DNA from: Baia soyae
GTDB lineage: Bacteria; Bacillota; Bacilli; Thermoactinomycetales; Thermoactinomycetaceae
DNA length: 64,000 nucleotides
Direction of reading: 5' to 3'
Assembly (NCBI RefSeq): GCF_004341445.1
Contig: NZ_SLXV01000003.1
Span: forward strand, 1 to 64,000
Part shown: positions 18,498 through 26,689 of the stretch, piece after piece
Position numbering within the stretch: position 1 is the first letter of the stretch
How the letters are laid out: every line of letters begins with the position of its first letter
The notes under the pieces: generated by a model
Database searches by the model: none
What the model saw: only the letters and a program-made list of their open reading frames with translations
What the model was told of the DNA's origin: nothing
Program-made: the position numbers and the translations under genes

Positions 18498-18565
18498 TAC
18501 CTGTTTTTTATTAGTGAAGTATTCTGTTAATCTGTTAATCTGAACACAGCTCATCCTATATAAAA

Positions 18566-18603
18566 CAAACCCGCCCTCTCTCATATAGTGGTGGGCAGGT
18601 TTG
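18566..18603 (-). terminator. Terminator after the clostripain-family gene
   Basis: Stem CAAACCCGCCC / GGGCAGGTTTG with a 16-base loop, followed on the minus strand by TTTTATAT. It lies seven bases downstream of the protease stop codon. The rest of the gap (18498-18565) contains only a short tandem repeat of TCTGTTAA. Confidence 0.75.
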
Positions 18604-18609
18604 CTCGTC

Positions 18610-20466
18610 TTACTTTATAGCAGTAAAATCCGAAATAGAGTGATTTTGTGCAAAGCTGGTGAGATCAAATCCATACAGGAAGTTCGGATTTTTTGGTAGT
18701 CCTTGCCACTGGAGACTTACTGTTTTCCCGGCAGTAAACTCTTCTCCATCTACCATCCCGCGCTCATTGGTTTTCTTGTCAATAGTTGGGTATAGTGGAG
18801 CAATCTTATCTCCCTCTTTCACTTGATGGAGATTACGATCCGGTACACCTGTTTTCGGATCAACTCCACGCCATGCACCCAAAATGTCATACGTATTCGC
18901 TTGCTTGTTTTGGAGGACGACTAACTCCATTTTTTCACCATTTATCTTGACTGGTATTACATAGTTTGCCTGTTGATCTGTCTGGTTGGTCATAAACATC
19001 GGGACCATTTGTCCGGATAACATCGGCCAACCTTGATTCCACTGTCCTTTGATGATGCCTGTTTTCTCGTCCAACTTCACATGGCTATTGTCGGCACCGA
19101 GAACACGAATTTTACTGGTAGATCCTGCCTCATATTGGCCTACAATCCCTTTCACATTTACCAATGAGGAGGCATCTTCAGGGCTTACTTTCACTTCAAA
19201 GCCTGTAGTAGCTTGAGTCAGAACTGATTTTTTAAGAGGTAGCTTCTCTGACTTGATGCCCTTGCTCTCACTCAACAACTGATCCACATACCCTTTAAGG
19301 AATTTTTCGTATGTTTCAGAAAAATTGTTTTTATCGTATTTCACAACATTCGATTTAAAGCTTGGTCGATCCTCCGATGGGAAATAGATAGATAATCCAT
19401 TTGCCCGCGGATTCCCCAAGCTATTGATGTTATAAATCACTGACTTTTCGACTGAGCTAATTAATGCTTTCGTCTCTTTTGGATATAAGGAGGATAATTG
19501 ATCTGCTAGATCTACGATATCTACCATATCGGTATCCCCAGCCCCTCCTGAGCCACCATAATCTTCTGACCGAAAGCGTGCTTTTGCGATGGCTTGTAAT
19601 GCCTCATCATCTTCCATATCGGATTGTAGTTTCTTCGCTAAGCTCTCTACTTTTTTGGTAATGTCCAGTGTTTTATCCATATCCACGACGGACAAAGTGA
19701 TGTCATCTTCGGTACCGAAGTCCTCCGATTGTTTGACGTATGCATCCGCAATCACTTTTCCAACCACATCACCTGTTTTCTTAGAGGAGGTGGTCAACGT
19801 TTTTAGGAATGGAGTATAGTCCCATCCATGAACAGGCTCCAACTCTTCAGAAGCGACCAAGTATTTGCCGTACGGCTGCAATAACTTAGCGACTTCCACA
19901 TTTCCCATGAGACAAGCATCGAATCCGATCATATCAAACTTATTCGTCTTCGCTTGCGACTTATCGAATGCTTTCTGTAGTTCAGATAGAGTTAACGCAT
20001 CGTAATCGTGCTTCTCGTCTGCTCCATACCCAGCCACAGACCCTCCACCATGATTCCAAAGGACAATTCCGTACTTTTTAGCTGGGTACTTCTCCATCGA
20101 CCAATCAATAAAATCGGTCAATGATTCCGATTTCCCCATGTTTTTGTCTCCGATATTTCCTACATTCTGAATATCATTTTTCTTGACGAGCCAGCGTTGA
20201 TTTTCTTTGTTACTGATTTTCCCATTTGCCCAATCATTTGAGCCACCTGTCTCGACCACTACATTCACATTTTTCGTCGATCCAACTTTCATCATCTCTT
20301 TCAAATCAGTTGAAGCGTAATTGCCACCACTCTCTAAATCAGAACCAACCATATAAACCATTAACGTATAGTCACTCTTAGGCGCAGGCGCAGCTGATGA
20401 AACCGTCGGTGGGACAACAGAAAGCAAAGTTAAAGCTCCAGCTAGCATAACTTTTGAAAATTTCAT
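18610..20466 (-). CDS. Secreted clostripain-family (C11) cysteine protease
   Basis: A 618-residue protein with an N-terminal signal peptide (MKFSKVMLAGALTLLSVV, cleavage near VSSAA). The C11 protease domain starts at DYTLMVYMVGSDLES. The catalytic His lies in VLWNHGGGS and the catalytic Cys in GFDACLMGN. The C-terminal part (about 420-618) is a beta-rich region of unknown role. Clostripain-type enzymes cut after Arg or Lys and are made as secreted precursors. GGGGAG precedes the start. It follows a cell-wall-binding-repeat gene 34 bp upstream and may be co-transcribed with it, which suggests a role at the cell surface. Confidence 0.9.
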   Translation of the reverse strand: MKFSKVMLAGALTLLSVVPPTVSSAAPAPKSDYTLMVYMVGSDLESGGNYASTDLKEMMKVGSTKNVNVVVETGGSNDWANGKISNKENQRWLVKKNDIQNVGNIGDKNMGKSESLTDFIDWSMEKYPAKKYGIVLWNHGGGSVAGYGADEKHDYDALTLSELQKAFDKSQAKTNKFDMIGFDACLMGNVEVAKLLQPYGKYLVASEELEPVHGWDYTPFLKTLTTSSKKTGDVVGKVIADAYVKQSEDFGTEDDITLSVVDMDKTLDITKKVESLAKKLQSDMEDDEALQAIAKARFRSEDYGGSGGAGDTDMVDIVDLADQLSSLYPKETKALISSVEKSVIYNINSLGNPRANGLSIYFPSEDRPSFKSNVVKYDKNNFSETYEKFLKGYVDQLLSESKGIKSEKLPLKKSVLTQATTGFEVKVSPEDASSLVNVKGIVGQYEAGSTSKIRVLGADNSHVKLDEKTGIIKGQWNQGWPMLSGQMVPMFMTNQTDQQANYVIPVKINGEKMELVVLQNKQANTYDILGAWRGVDPKTGVPDRNLHQVKEGDKIAPLYPTIDKKTNERGMVDGEEFTAGKTVSLQWQGLPKNPNFLYGFDLTSFAQNHSISDFTAIK

Positions 20467-20500
20467 TTGTTTCTCCCCTTTGGTTACGTTGGATTGAACT

Positions 20501-22162
20501 CTAATTCAATTTTCCTTTCAACTGCTGTTCTACTTGTGTCGAAATGGCCTCTTTCCCACCTAAGAGATGTAGTACATTTGGTTTACTCTCGTTGAAATAG
20601 GTAGAAACGGACTTGTCCAAAGAATGGGCCGGAGTAAACAAGATAGGTGCATAAAATCCTCCACCTAATACAGCAGATGCATAATCCTGATCCTTCACAA
20701 TGACGAACTCACTTGCATCTACTTCATTTATCTTACTGAAATGACGAATTACATTTACTCCTACCTCAAAACGATCTTTTCCAGTCACTTCTGCTACTTT
20801 ACCGTATGAGCCTAGTTGCTTTTTCACCGCTTCCGAGATTTGGCCTGTTGGTCCCACCACTAGAAGATTTTTAATCTGGGGATATTTCTTTAATACCGCC
20901 TTTGTTTCAACAGGAATCCGGTCTTTTTCTACCAGTAAAATAGGAGAGCTATAGCCCGCACTCATATACATCGCACTCGCAAAATCAGAAGCCTCTACGA
21001 TCGACACTGAGTCTATCTCACTATCTTTTAAGATCTTTTCGGCCAGCTGCGAAGTACTGATAAATGGATTACTCTCTACTCGACGATCAACCTTTATGTT
21101 CATCTTTTTTAGTTGCTCCTCTACTGCTTTTGAAACAACCTTATCACCACCTAAAAGGATCGCCTTGGATGGCCCCAACCGTTTGATTTCGGTGCTTACT
21201 CCTACTGGTAATTGGTTCGCATCCGTAAAAAGGATTGGCGCATTCTGAACAGAGGAAAGGGTATTCGCCGTAAGGGCTTCTGCTCCGAAATGGGAATTAG
21301 TAATAATAACGGTCTCAGCACCACTAGGATATCGTTTCTTGCTCAATTGAGCAGAAAGAGCCGCCGGATTTGTACTGTTATATCGCTGAAGATGTGGCTT
21401 TACTACTTCGAATACTTCATTCGCCATATTTCCTGACATCTCTCGGGCCGTTATTTGATAGGAGTTTCTCCCTGGATTGAAAGGCAACGCTTCCGAGTAC
21501 GTGAATCCTTTCAAGCCATAGGTGGTACTGTTAGCAGTAATATCAACGCGGTCTGCTCCCTTAACAGAACCCTTAAGCTGAAAGTTTTTCGCCTCCGTCG
21601 TAAGCCGTAATTCGTGTTTAATAGGTGCAGTGGTTTGAAGCTCTGGAGCTGTATTGTCTACTGAATTCATGGAAACCCCACTGACTTTTACCTCATAAGA
21701 TACGTCATTTTCTGAAGAAGGGAGTTCTCGATCATACCACACAGAGAGGAAATACTCTCCAGCAGGCATCTTAGCTCCATTACTCACTTCTTCGAAACTA
21801 TTTGCATCCATGAGACTATATTTCACTTTGTCGTTTGCGTTCTTTTCGTTAATCCGAAGGACTCCATCCTTTTCTACTACGATGCGATAAGTATGATTTT
21901 GGTACCAATCTAGCTTTCCTTTAAATAGAACCTCTTGCACAGACTCTTTCTGGGCATTTTTCTGTATTCCATTGCTCTTCAGCCACTTTTGTTGCTGTTT
22001 CACTTGTTGTTTTAACTGAGCCAACTCGGATAGAAAGCGAGCAGGCTTAGCTGAGGCTGTCCCTTTTTTATCCATATTTGCCTCCGTCATACTAGGAAAG
22101 GCTAGGAGTGAGGCTACCAGAACAACAGATAAAGCCCCCGCACCCCAATTACACTTAATCAC
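20501..22162 (-). CDS. Secreted protein with three cell-wall-binding type 2 repeats
   Basis: A 553-residue exported protein. The GTG start at 22162 has AAGGGG eight bases upstream and begins directly with a signal peptide (WGAGALSVVLVASLLAFPS). A longer frame reading back into the histidine kinase gene is rejected. Residues about 55-220 form beta-rich domains. The C-terminal half has three CWB2 (PF04122) repeats of about 95 residues with signatures AILLGGDKVVS, NLLVVGPTGQIS and VLHLLGGKEAIS. Such triplets anchor proteins non-covalently to anionic wall polymers. It sits between a two-component system and a secreted protease in one orientation, so wall-stress-controlled surface proteolysis is plausible. 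Confidence 0.85.
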   Translation of the reverse strand: MIKCNWGAGALSVVLVASLLAFPSMTEANMDKKGTASAKPARFLSELAQLKQQVKQQQKWLKSNGIQKNAQKESVQEVLFKGKLDWYQNHTYRIVVEKDGVLRINEKNANDKVKYSLMDANSFEEVSNGAKMPAGEYFLSVWYDRELPSSENDVSYEVKVSGVSMNSVDNTAPELQTTAPIKHELRLTTEAKNFQLKGSVKGADRVDITANSTTYGLKGFTYSEALPFNPGRNSYQITAREMSGNMANEVFEVVKPHLQRYNSTNPAALSAQLSKKRYPSGAETVIITNSHFGAEALTANTLSSVQNAPILFTDANQLPVGVSTEIKRLGPSKAILLGGDKVVSKAVEEQLKKMNIKVDRRVESNPFISTSQLAEKILKDSEIDSVSIVEASDFASAMYMSAGYSSPILLVEKDRIPVETKAVLKKYPQIKNLLVVGPTGQISEAVKKQLGSYGKVAEVTGKDRFEVGVNVIRHFSKINEVDASEFVIVKDQDYASAVLGGGFYAPILFTPAHSLDKSVSTYFNESKPNVLHLLGGKEAISTQVEQQLKGKLN

Positions 22163-22349
22163 GACATCATCCCCTTGATTTAATATAAAAATATAACTTT
22201 TATATTTATTCACACTTTTCATTATACAACAATATCTCATTATATCATCCTTACATTTTTGTAAGGTTATGTCTAATTGAATAGTCAAAAATTTAATTGT
22301 CATGCTAAAAAAGACCGTAGATGGGAAATTCCCTCTCGATCTAAGTTTC

Positions 22350-23417
22350 TTACTTGAAAATAGGGAGACAAATGTGGAAACTTGTTTCCTTTTCATCGCT
22401 TTTAACCTCAACAAAGCCCTGATGGAGTTCAATGATATTCTTCGTGATAGCAAGCCCTAGACCTGACCCTCCTGTATACACGGACCTTGATTTTTCAATT
22501 CGATAAAAGCGATCAAACAGGTAGGGAAGATCGGCCCTAGGGATGCTATCTCCGTAATTCGTGATTTTTACAACTGCAAGCTGATCATGTACTTCGAGCG
22601 TAATATCCACGAATATACCTTTTTTTCCATAATTCATCGCATTCGAGATAATATTTTCAAATACCCTCGCTAACTGGTCACCATCTGCCTCCACACAAAC
22701 AGAGCTTTCTGGTAAAGAGAGCCGTGACTTCATTTTTTCTTGCTTAAGCTGAATTTGGAACTGGATCGCGATCTGCTTCAACAATTCCTTTAAATTAATT
22801 GCTTTCACCTGTAAGCTCATCTTTGGATTTTTAGTCCGAACGTATTCGAATAGATCGTTCACTAATTGATCCAACCGCTGTGCTTTTTGATAAGCAATGT
22901 CTGTATAGTATCGAAGCTCTACTTCGTCTTGGTATTGATTGCGATCAATCAAACTCAAATAACCCATAATGGAGGTTAATGGAGTACGTAGATCGTGGGA
23001 AACATTCGTAATTAGCTCATTTTTCGTCTGTTCCGCTAAGCGTTCCTCTTCAACGGCTGTACGTAATTGTTCCAAAATCAAATTGACCCGAGTCGCCAGC
23101 TTGGTAAATTCGTTTTGAAATTTAACAGGCACTCTCTTTTTCGAGTCCCCTTGCGCAATCTCACTAACCGCATGACAGATTTGAATAAAGTATCGAATAT
23201 AGCTCCCAATAAATAATAAGAATATGATAATGCCAAACAGACCTACCAATACATACTCTATATGGATCGGCAATAGATTTTCGATAGCCTCTAAGTTAGG
23301 AGTATACTCTTTCAATAAACTATAAACAAAGTTTGAAATAAACAGGGAAGCCCACAAGCTAAAAATAAAGACCACTGCAATTTTCGATAGAATCCGATAA
23401 TACGTTTTATCCCTCAA
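22350..23417 (-). CDS. Sensor histidine kinase, VanS-like
   Basis: A 355-residue membrane kinase. Two membrane segments (about 12-32 and 52-75) flank a short extracytoplasmic loop. A HAMP linker follows, then the dimerisation/phosphotransfer domain with the phosphorylated His in SHDLRTPLTSIMGYL, and the ATPase domain with the N box (NIISNAMNYG) and GGSGLGLAI. The small sensor loop suggests intramembrane or envelope sensing. It overlaps the response regulator gene by 11 bp and uses a TTG start inside that overlap, so the two are translationally coupled. The sequence style resembles VanS, but no van genes are nearby. Confidence 0.92.
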   Translation of the reverse strand: MRDKTYYRILSKIAVVFIFSLWASLFISNFVYSLLKEYTPNLEAIENLLPIHIEYVLVGLFGIIIFLLFIGSYIRYFIQICHAVSEIAQGDSKKRVPVKFQNEFTKLATRVNLILEQLRTAVEEERLAEQTKNELITNVSHDLRTPLTSIMGYLSLIDRNQYQDEVELRYYTDIAYQKAQRLDQLVNDLFEYVRTKNPKMSLQVKAINLKELLKQIAIQFQIQLKQEKMKSRLSLPESSVCVEADGDQLARVFENIISNAMNYGKKGIFVDITLEVHDQLAVVKITNYGDSIPRADLPYLFDRFYRIEKSRSVYTGGSGLGLAITKNIIELHQGFVEVKSDEKETSFHICLPIFK

Positions 23418-24102
23418 TCTTGTAACCCACTCCCCAGATGGTATGAATCACTTTATAACCTAAATTTTTTTCCAATTTATCTCGCAAATTACTGATATGC
23501 ACCATAACCGTATTGTTCGCTTCATAATATTTTTCCTTCCAAACGGAGCGAAATATTTCTTCCGAATTAAATACTTGGCCCAGATGGGTAGCCAGAAAAT
23601 ATAGGATTTCAAATTCCTTCGATGTTAGATTTATTTTTTCTGATCCAACAGAAGTAGAGTATGTTTTTCGATTAATGATCAGCTCTCCTAAGCGAATCAT
23701 CTCTTTATCCTCTTGAGTCTGATGATTAAAGTAATAAGCCCTTCGTAAAAGCGCTTTCACACGTACCATCATTTCTAATAGATTAAATGGCTTGGCCATG
23801 TAATCGTCCGCACCTGTCATCAGCCCTGTAATCTTATCCATATCTTCGGATTTGGCACTTAACATCAGAATAGGAGTATTATCATGTTGTCTAACAAGCT
23901 GACAAAATTCCAGCCCATTCATTTTAGGCATCATGACATCAAGAATAATCAAATGAACCGAATTCTCTTGTAAGATTGCAAGGGCTTCTTCCCCATTATA
24001 CGCTTTTACTGTAGTAAAACCTTCGTTTTGTAAAGAGATATCGATTAAGTTTACGATTTCTTTATCATCATCTACGATTAAGATTTGCTTAGACAAATTC
24101 AT
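23407..24102 (-). CDS. OmpR/PhoB-family response regulator, VanR-like
   Basis: A 231-residue regulator. The receiver domain has the acidic pair in ILIVDDDKE, the phosphorylated Asp in LIILDVMMPKMNG and the Lys of MAKPFN. The C-terminal winged helix (about 135-231) has the LTSKEFEILYFLATH and VWGVGYKIEG-type ends of the OmpR family. The ATG at 24102 starts MNLSKQILIV; a GTG 12 bp upstream is possible because the SD GAGGGGG is close to the ATG. It pairs with the overlapping kinase. Likely targets are the wall-binding and protease genes downstream. Confidence 0.92.
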   Translation of the reverse strand: MNLSKQILIVDDDKEIVNLIDISLQNEGFTTVKAYNGEEALAILQENSVHLIILDVMMPKMNGLEFCQLVRQHDNTPILMLSAKSEDMDKITGLMTGADDYMAKPFNLLEMMVRVKALLRRAYYFNHQTQEDKEMIRLGELIINRKTYSTSVGSEKINLTSKEFEILYFLATHLGQVFNSEEIFRSVWKEKYYEANNTVMVHISNLRDKLEKNLGYKVIHTIWGVGYKIEG

Positions 24103-24204
24103 AATCCCCCTCACTCTCTCTTATCTCACTACAACTTTAAATACTTTTCAAGTCTATATATATGGCATAAATGGGGCAATTAAAAAATGCATCTTCATAA
24201 AAAA

Positions 24205-24227
24205 AGCCGTCCAGTAACTAGACGACT
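24205..24227 (-). terminator. Terminator after the pseudo-radical-SAM gene
   Basis: Hairpin AGCCGTCCAG / CTAGACGACT (with wobble pairs) followed on the minus strand by a run of T residues, about 20 bases downstream of the stop at 24249. Confidence 0.75.
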
Positions 24228-24248
24228 TCTTTTCTATATAATTTAGAT

Positions 24249-25658
24249 TTAATAGGGGTAGAAAAAGTAGACGTATTCAGCTACTTTCTGTACATCTCCA
24301 CTACATTTGCACACATGTTGATCATTATATACTTCAAATTCAGTAGAGCTGATTCGTTTAATCATTGCATCAGAGACGATCCCACTGTTTGTAATTTTAA
24401 TAATTTGAGATGTAATTTTCTCTATTTCTTCATTTTCATAACAGCCCATACATATTGTCTCATTACGATTTATCGGCGCTTCACATCCAGAACAAACATG
24501 CTGCCCGCTGTCCATATCCGAAGTAATCACACCTTGGATGTAGTCAGCCACCTCATGCGCATCACCATTCCAATCACAATAGCTATATGGCCCCTCATCG
24601 TCTTCCTCGAGATTTTCTACTTTATATGCTTCAAACTCGGTTGGACTAATCCGAAAAATCTTATAACCAGACAAAATCTTGCTTTCTGTAATACCTTGGA
24701 TTTGAGATGTTAGCTTCTCTATTTCATCTTGCTTCTCACAATCTAGGCAGAACGTAGCATTCCGAGACAGGAAACCACCACATTTGGCACAGTCGACCGA
24801 TTTACTATAATCATTACCTGGATGAAAGAATTGGCTTCTATAACGATTACGAGTCGCACAGAAATGATAAATTTGTTCAGGAGAATCTGTTAGATCCAAG
24901 CGATGCCAAATATCTGATAGGGTGGTTGTAACTAGATTCGCTTCCTTTTGACCCTGATAGGGATGCAAATAGGGCGCAACAGATCCCTCTGAATCGATCA
25001 AGATCGTCTTTCCTACATACGGATCATGGTACGGGGAACCTTCTTTTAATTCGTAATAATAGACAACAAAATCAAATCCTCGAAATTCCTGATATGGATC
25101 CCCAATTATATAATTGAAATACTTATTTGTAGCCTCATTACCCGAAACAAAGGCAAGGGTGAGATATGTATGTTCTTTATCTACTTGTCGTTCGTTTTTC
25201 AGCCATACTGCATTTGCGAATCCCTTATCACTATCTACGTTCACAGTAATCCAATTTAGGCTTCTAAGTAGTTCTATGTTTTGTTCACTAATGAGTGTAC
25301 CATTGGTAGTTAGACGTATTCTTTCACCTAGCTTTGTAGTTGCATAAGCCATAAACTCCTGAAATTGCGGATGGAGCATGGATTCTCCTGCCCAAGATGG
25401 CTCAAGTATTACATCCTCCTGTTGACTACACTCATCGACGATTTTCTTCCATAGATCCCACGTCATGAAGGCGTGATCTCCTTCTTTAGAGGAATCCCGA
25501 TCCATTCGATTGACAGGATCACGAAGAGCCGTTATTTCAGCATATATATACTTCGGAAATGTATCCAAATTTACACCTTCTTCTGTTCCTTTGTGTAGTG
25601 ATTCATAGTCTAGTCCGTTGAAATCCCTTAAATCGAGTGCCTTGAAACGTAAGTACAC
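24249..25658 (-). CDS. Radical-SAM-like protein lacking cluster cysteines, with two zinc-ribbon repeats
   Basis: A 469-residue protein of unusual build. Residues about 35-280 read like a radical SAM/SPASM protein: GESMLHPQFQEFM resembles the GGE strand and its helix, IRLTTNGTLIS is the usual next strand, and the GSVAPYLHPYQG region resembles the auxiliary-cluster segment that normally reads YPCLHP. However, the cluster motif CxxxCxxC is replaced by ALRDPVNRM, and the SPASM cysteine by Tyr. The C-terminus has two related units of about 80 residues, each a CxxC-x(10-11)-CxxC ribbon followed by an EIEK(L/I)TSQI helix and an IS(P/S)TEFE strand. It overlaps the DUF2500 gene by 56 bp; the exact start is uncertain. 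It may be a pseudoenzyme that binds peptide or protein. Confidence 0.65.
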   Translation of the reverse strand: MYLRFKALDLRDFNGLDYESLHKGTEEGVNLDTFPKYIYAEITALRDPVNRMDRDSSKEGDHAFMTWDLWKKIVDECSQQEDVILEPSWAGESMLHPQFQEFMAYATTKLGERIRLTTNGTLISEQNIELLRSLNWITVNVDSDKGFANAVWLKNERQVDKEHTYLTLAFVSGNEATNKYFNYIIGDPYQEFRGFDFVVYYYELKEGSPYHDPYVGKTILIDSEGSVAPYLHPYQGQKEANLVTTTLSDIWHRLDLTDSPEQIYHFCATRNRYRSQFFHPGNDYSKSVDCAKCGGFLSRNATFCLDCEKQDEIEKLTSQIQGITESKILSGYKIFRISPTEFEAYKVENLEEDDEGPYSYCDWNGDAHEVADYIQGVITSDMDSGQHVCSGCEAPINRNETICMGCYENEEIEKITSQIIKITNSGIVSDAMIKRISSTEFEVYNDQHVCKCSGDVQKVAEYVYFFYPY

Positions 25659-25932
25659 CTGTGTCTCCTACCACTAACACAGATTTAGATCTACTCATAC
25701 GGAACTCCATTCGATCGCCATTCTCCCCTTCGAATGCGATAAAGGTATATTGTTTGATGGCACGTCGACTTATTACTCTAGCGTTTATCGCTTGCACAGG
25801 TTGATGGTTATTACGAATCCATCTAAATAAACCCCGAATGGAAATAGAGATAAAGAAAATAATGACTCCACCAAACACGATGATAAAAAAACCCATGATG
25901 AGATAACCTATTAATGATCCGATCGATTCCAA
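25603..25932 (-). CDS. DUF2500-family small membrane protein
   Basis: A 109-residue protein with one N-terminal membrane segment (about 8-33). A soluble beta-rich domain ends GDTGVLTFQGTRFKGFQR, which is the hallmark of DUF2500 proteins; their function is not known. GGAGGAAC precedes the start. Its end overlaps the start of the radical-SAM-like gene, so the two form an operon. Confidence 0.8.
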   Translation of the reverse strand: MESIGSLIGYLIMGFFIIVFGGVIIFFISISIRGLFRWIRNNHQPVQAINARVISRRAIKQYTFIAFEGENGDRMEFRMSRSKSVLVVGDTGVLTFQGTRFKGFQRTRL

Positions 25933-26103
25933 TGGATTGTTCCTCCTTCGGCTAATTGAAGAGCAGATATTTCTGCTATATACCCATCAAGTCTTTTTTC
26001 AACACAATATCCTTACCTATCGAGAATATAATAAAATATTTTTATACTCAATCAAAATTTTTATAAAGAGCAATGATCTAATGGTTTTGGAAATATAAGT
26101 TAG

Positions 26104-26132
26104 TCATATTCTCTTTCTTCCCGACCATACTA
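26104..26132 (+). promoter_or_regulatory. Candidate sigma-G promoter of the spore protein gene
   Basis: TCATA (26104-26108) and CATACTA (26126-26132) are 17 bp apart. The second matches the sigma-G -10 consensus CATnnTA and the first differs by one base from GHATR. It lies 28 bp before the small acid-soluble spore protein gene, a gene type expressed in the forespore. Confidence 0.65.
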
Positions 26133-26159
26133 AGGTGCAATAAGGAGGTGTTTTTGGAA

Positions 26160-26330
26160 ATGAAACACACACATAACAATCAAGTTCAAAACAGTCTGGA
26201 TCAAATGAAGAACGAAATTGCATCTGAATTTGGTGTTCAACTTGGAGCAGACACTACTTCCCGTGAGAACGGCTATGTTGGCGGAGAAATCACTCGACGA
26301 TTAGTTCTGTTAGGCGAAAATATGCTGTAA
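26160..26330 (+). CDS. Alpha/beta-type small acid-soluble spore protein
   Basis: A 56-residue protein with the two signatures of alpha/beta SASPs: [21 protein letters not shown], which contains the germination-protease cut site after Glu in EIASE, and [13 protein letters not shown]. These proteins coat spore DNA and protect it from UV and chemicals, and are degraded at germination. AAGGAGGTG lies upstream; the ATG at 26160 is taken, with a TTG at 26154 as a closer alternative. The gene shows that the organism makes endospores. A perfect terminator follows. Confidence 0.93.
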   Translation: MKHTHNNQVQNSLDQMKNEIASEFGVQLGADTTSRENGYVGGEITRRLVLLGENML

Positions 26331-26340
26331 AAATTAGGTT

Positions 26341-26392
26341 ACAAACAACAAGGTGCAATCTGGTATTCTCTAGATTGCACCTTGTTGTTTGT
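26341..26392. terminator. Strong bidirectional terminator after the spore protein gene
   Basis: A perfect 21-bp inverted repeat (ACAAACAACAAGGTGCAATC and its complement) around a 10-base loop. It separates the plus-strand spore gene from the convergent small gene at 26.4-26.6 kb. Confidence 0.85.
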
Positions 26393-26428
26393 TGGAAATG
26401 TTCTTAGGGAATTTTTCCCATATCTCTT

Positions 26429-26587
26429 CTATGTAGCCGGAGCATTAGGCCCCTTTAACTTCTTCTCTTTATTGGCTTCCACGGCTTCCCCCAGTGGAGT
26501 CCCTTGATCTGCAAGTCGTTCATCTCTCCCTTTGCTCGTTCCCTCCGAATGAATGGGAGTTGTGGTGGAGTTTTCGTATGATTTCAT
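26429..26587 (-). CDS. Small hydrophilic protein, 52 residues, function unknown
   Basis: A short frame beginning MKSYENSTTTPIHSEG and ending KLKGPNAPAT, with no hydrophobic segment and many Glu, Lys, Gly and Pro residues. A GAAAGGAC sequence precedes the ATG. It lies tail to tail with the spore protein gene. Its composition resembles minor spore or stress proteins, but I recognise no family, so that is only a suggestion. Confidence 0.55.
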   Translation of the reverse strand: MKSYENSTTTPIHSEGTSKGRDERLADQGTPLGEAVEANKEKKLKGPNAPAT

Positions 26588-26689
26588 CGAATCCCGTCCT
26601 TTCGGACTTATTTTGTCTCGTAGCTTCTTAGTTTATGTAGTGGATTTTGCTTCTCGGTTATGATCCTATTGTAATCAACCCTTCCCCCA

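Noticed and set aside
18342..18584. Minus-strand open frame antisense to the LuxR-type gene
   Set aside because: Composition and lack of ribosome binding site mark it as a shadow of the plus-strand gene.
22163..22453. N-terminal extension of the CWB2 protein to an upstream ATG
   Set aside because: The extension overlaps the kinase gene and would bury the signal peptide; the GTG at 22162 has a proper ribosome binding site.
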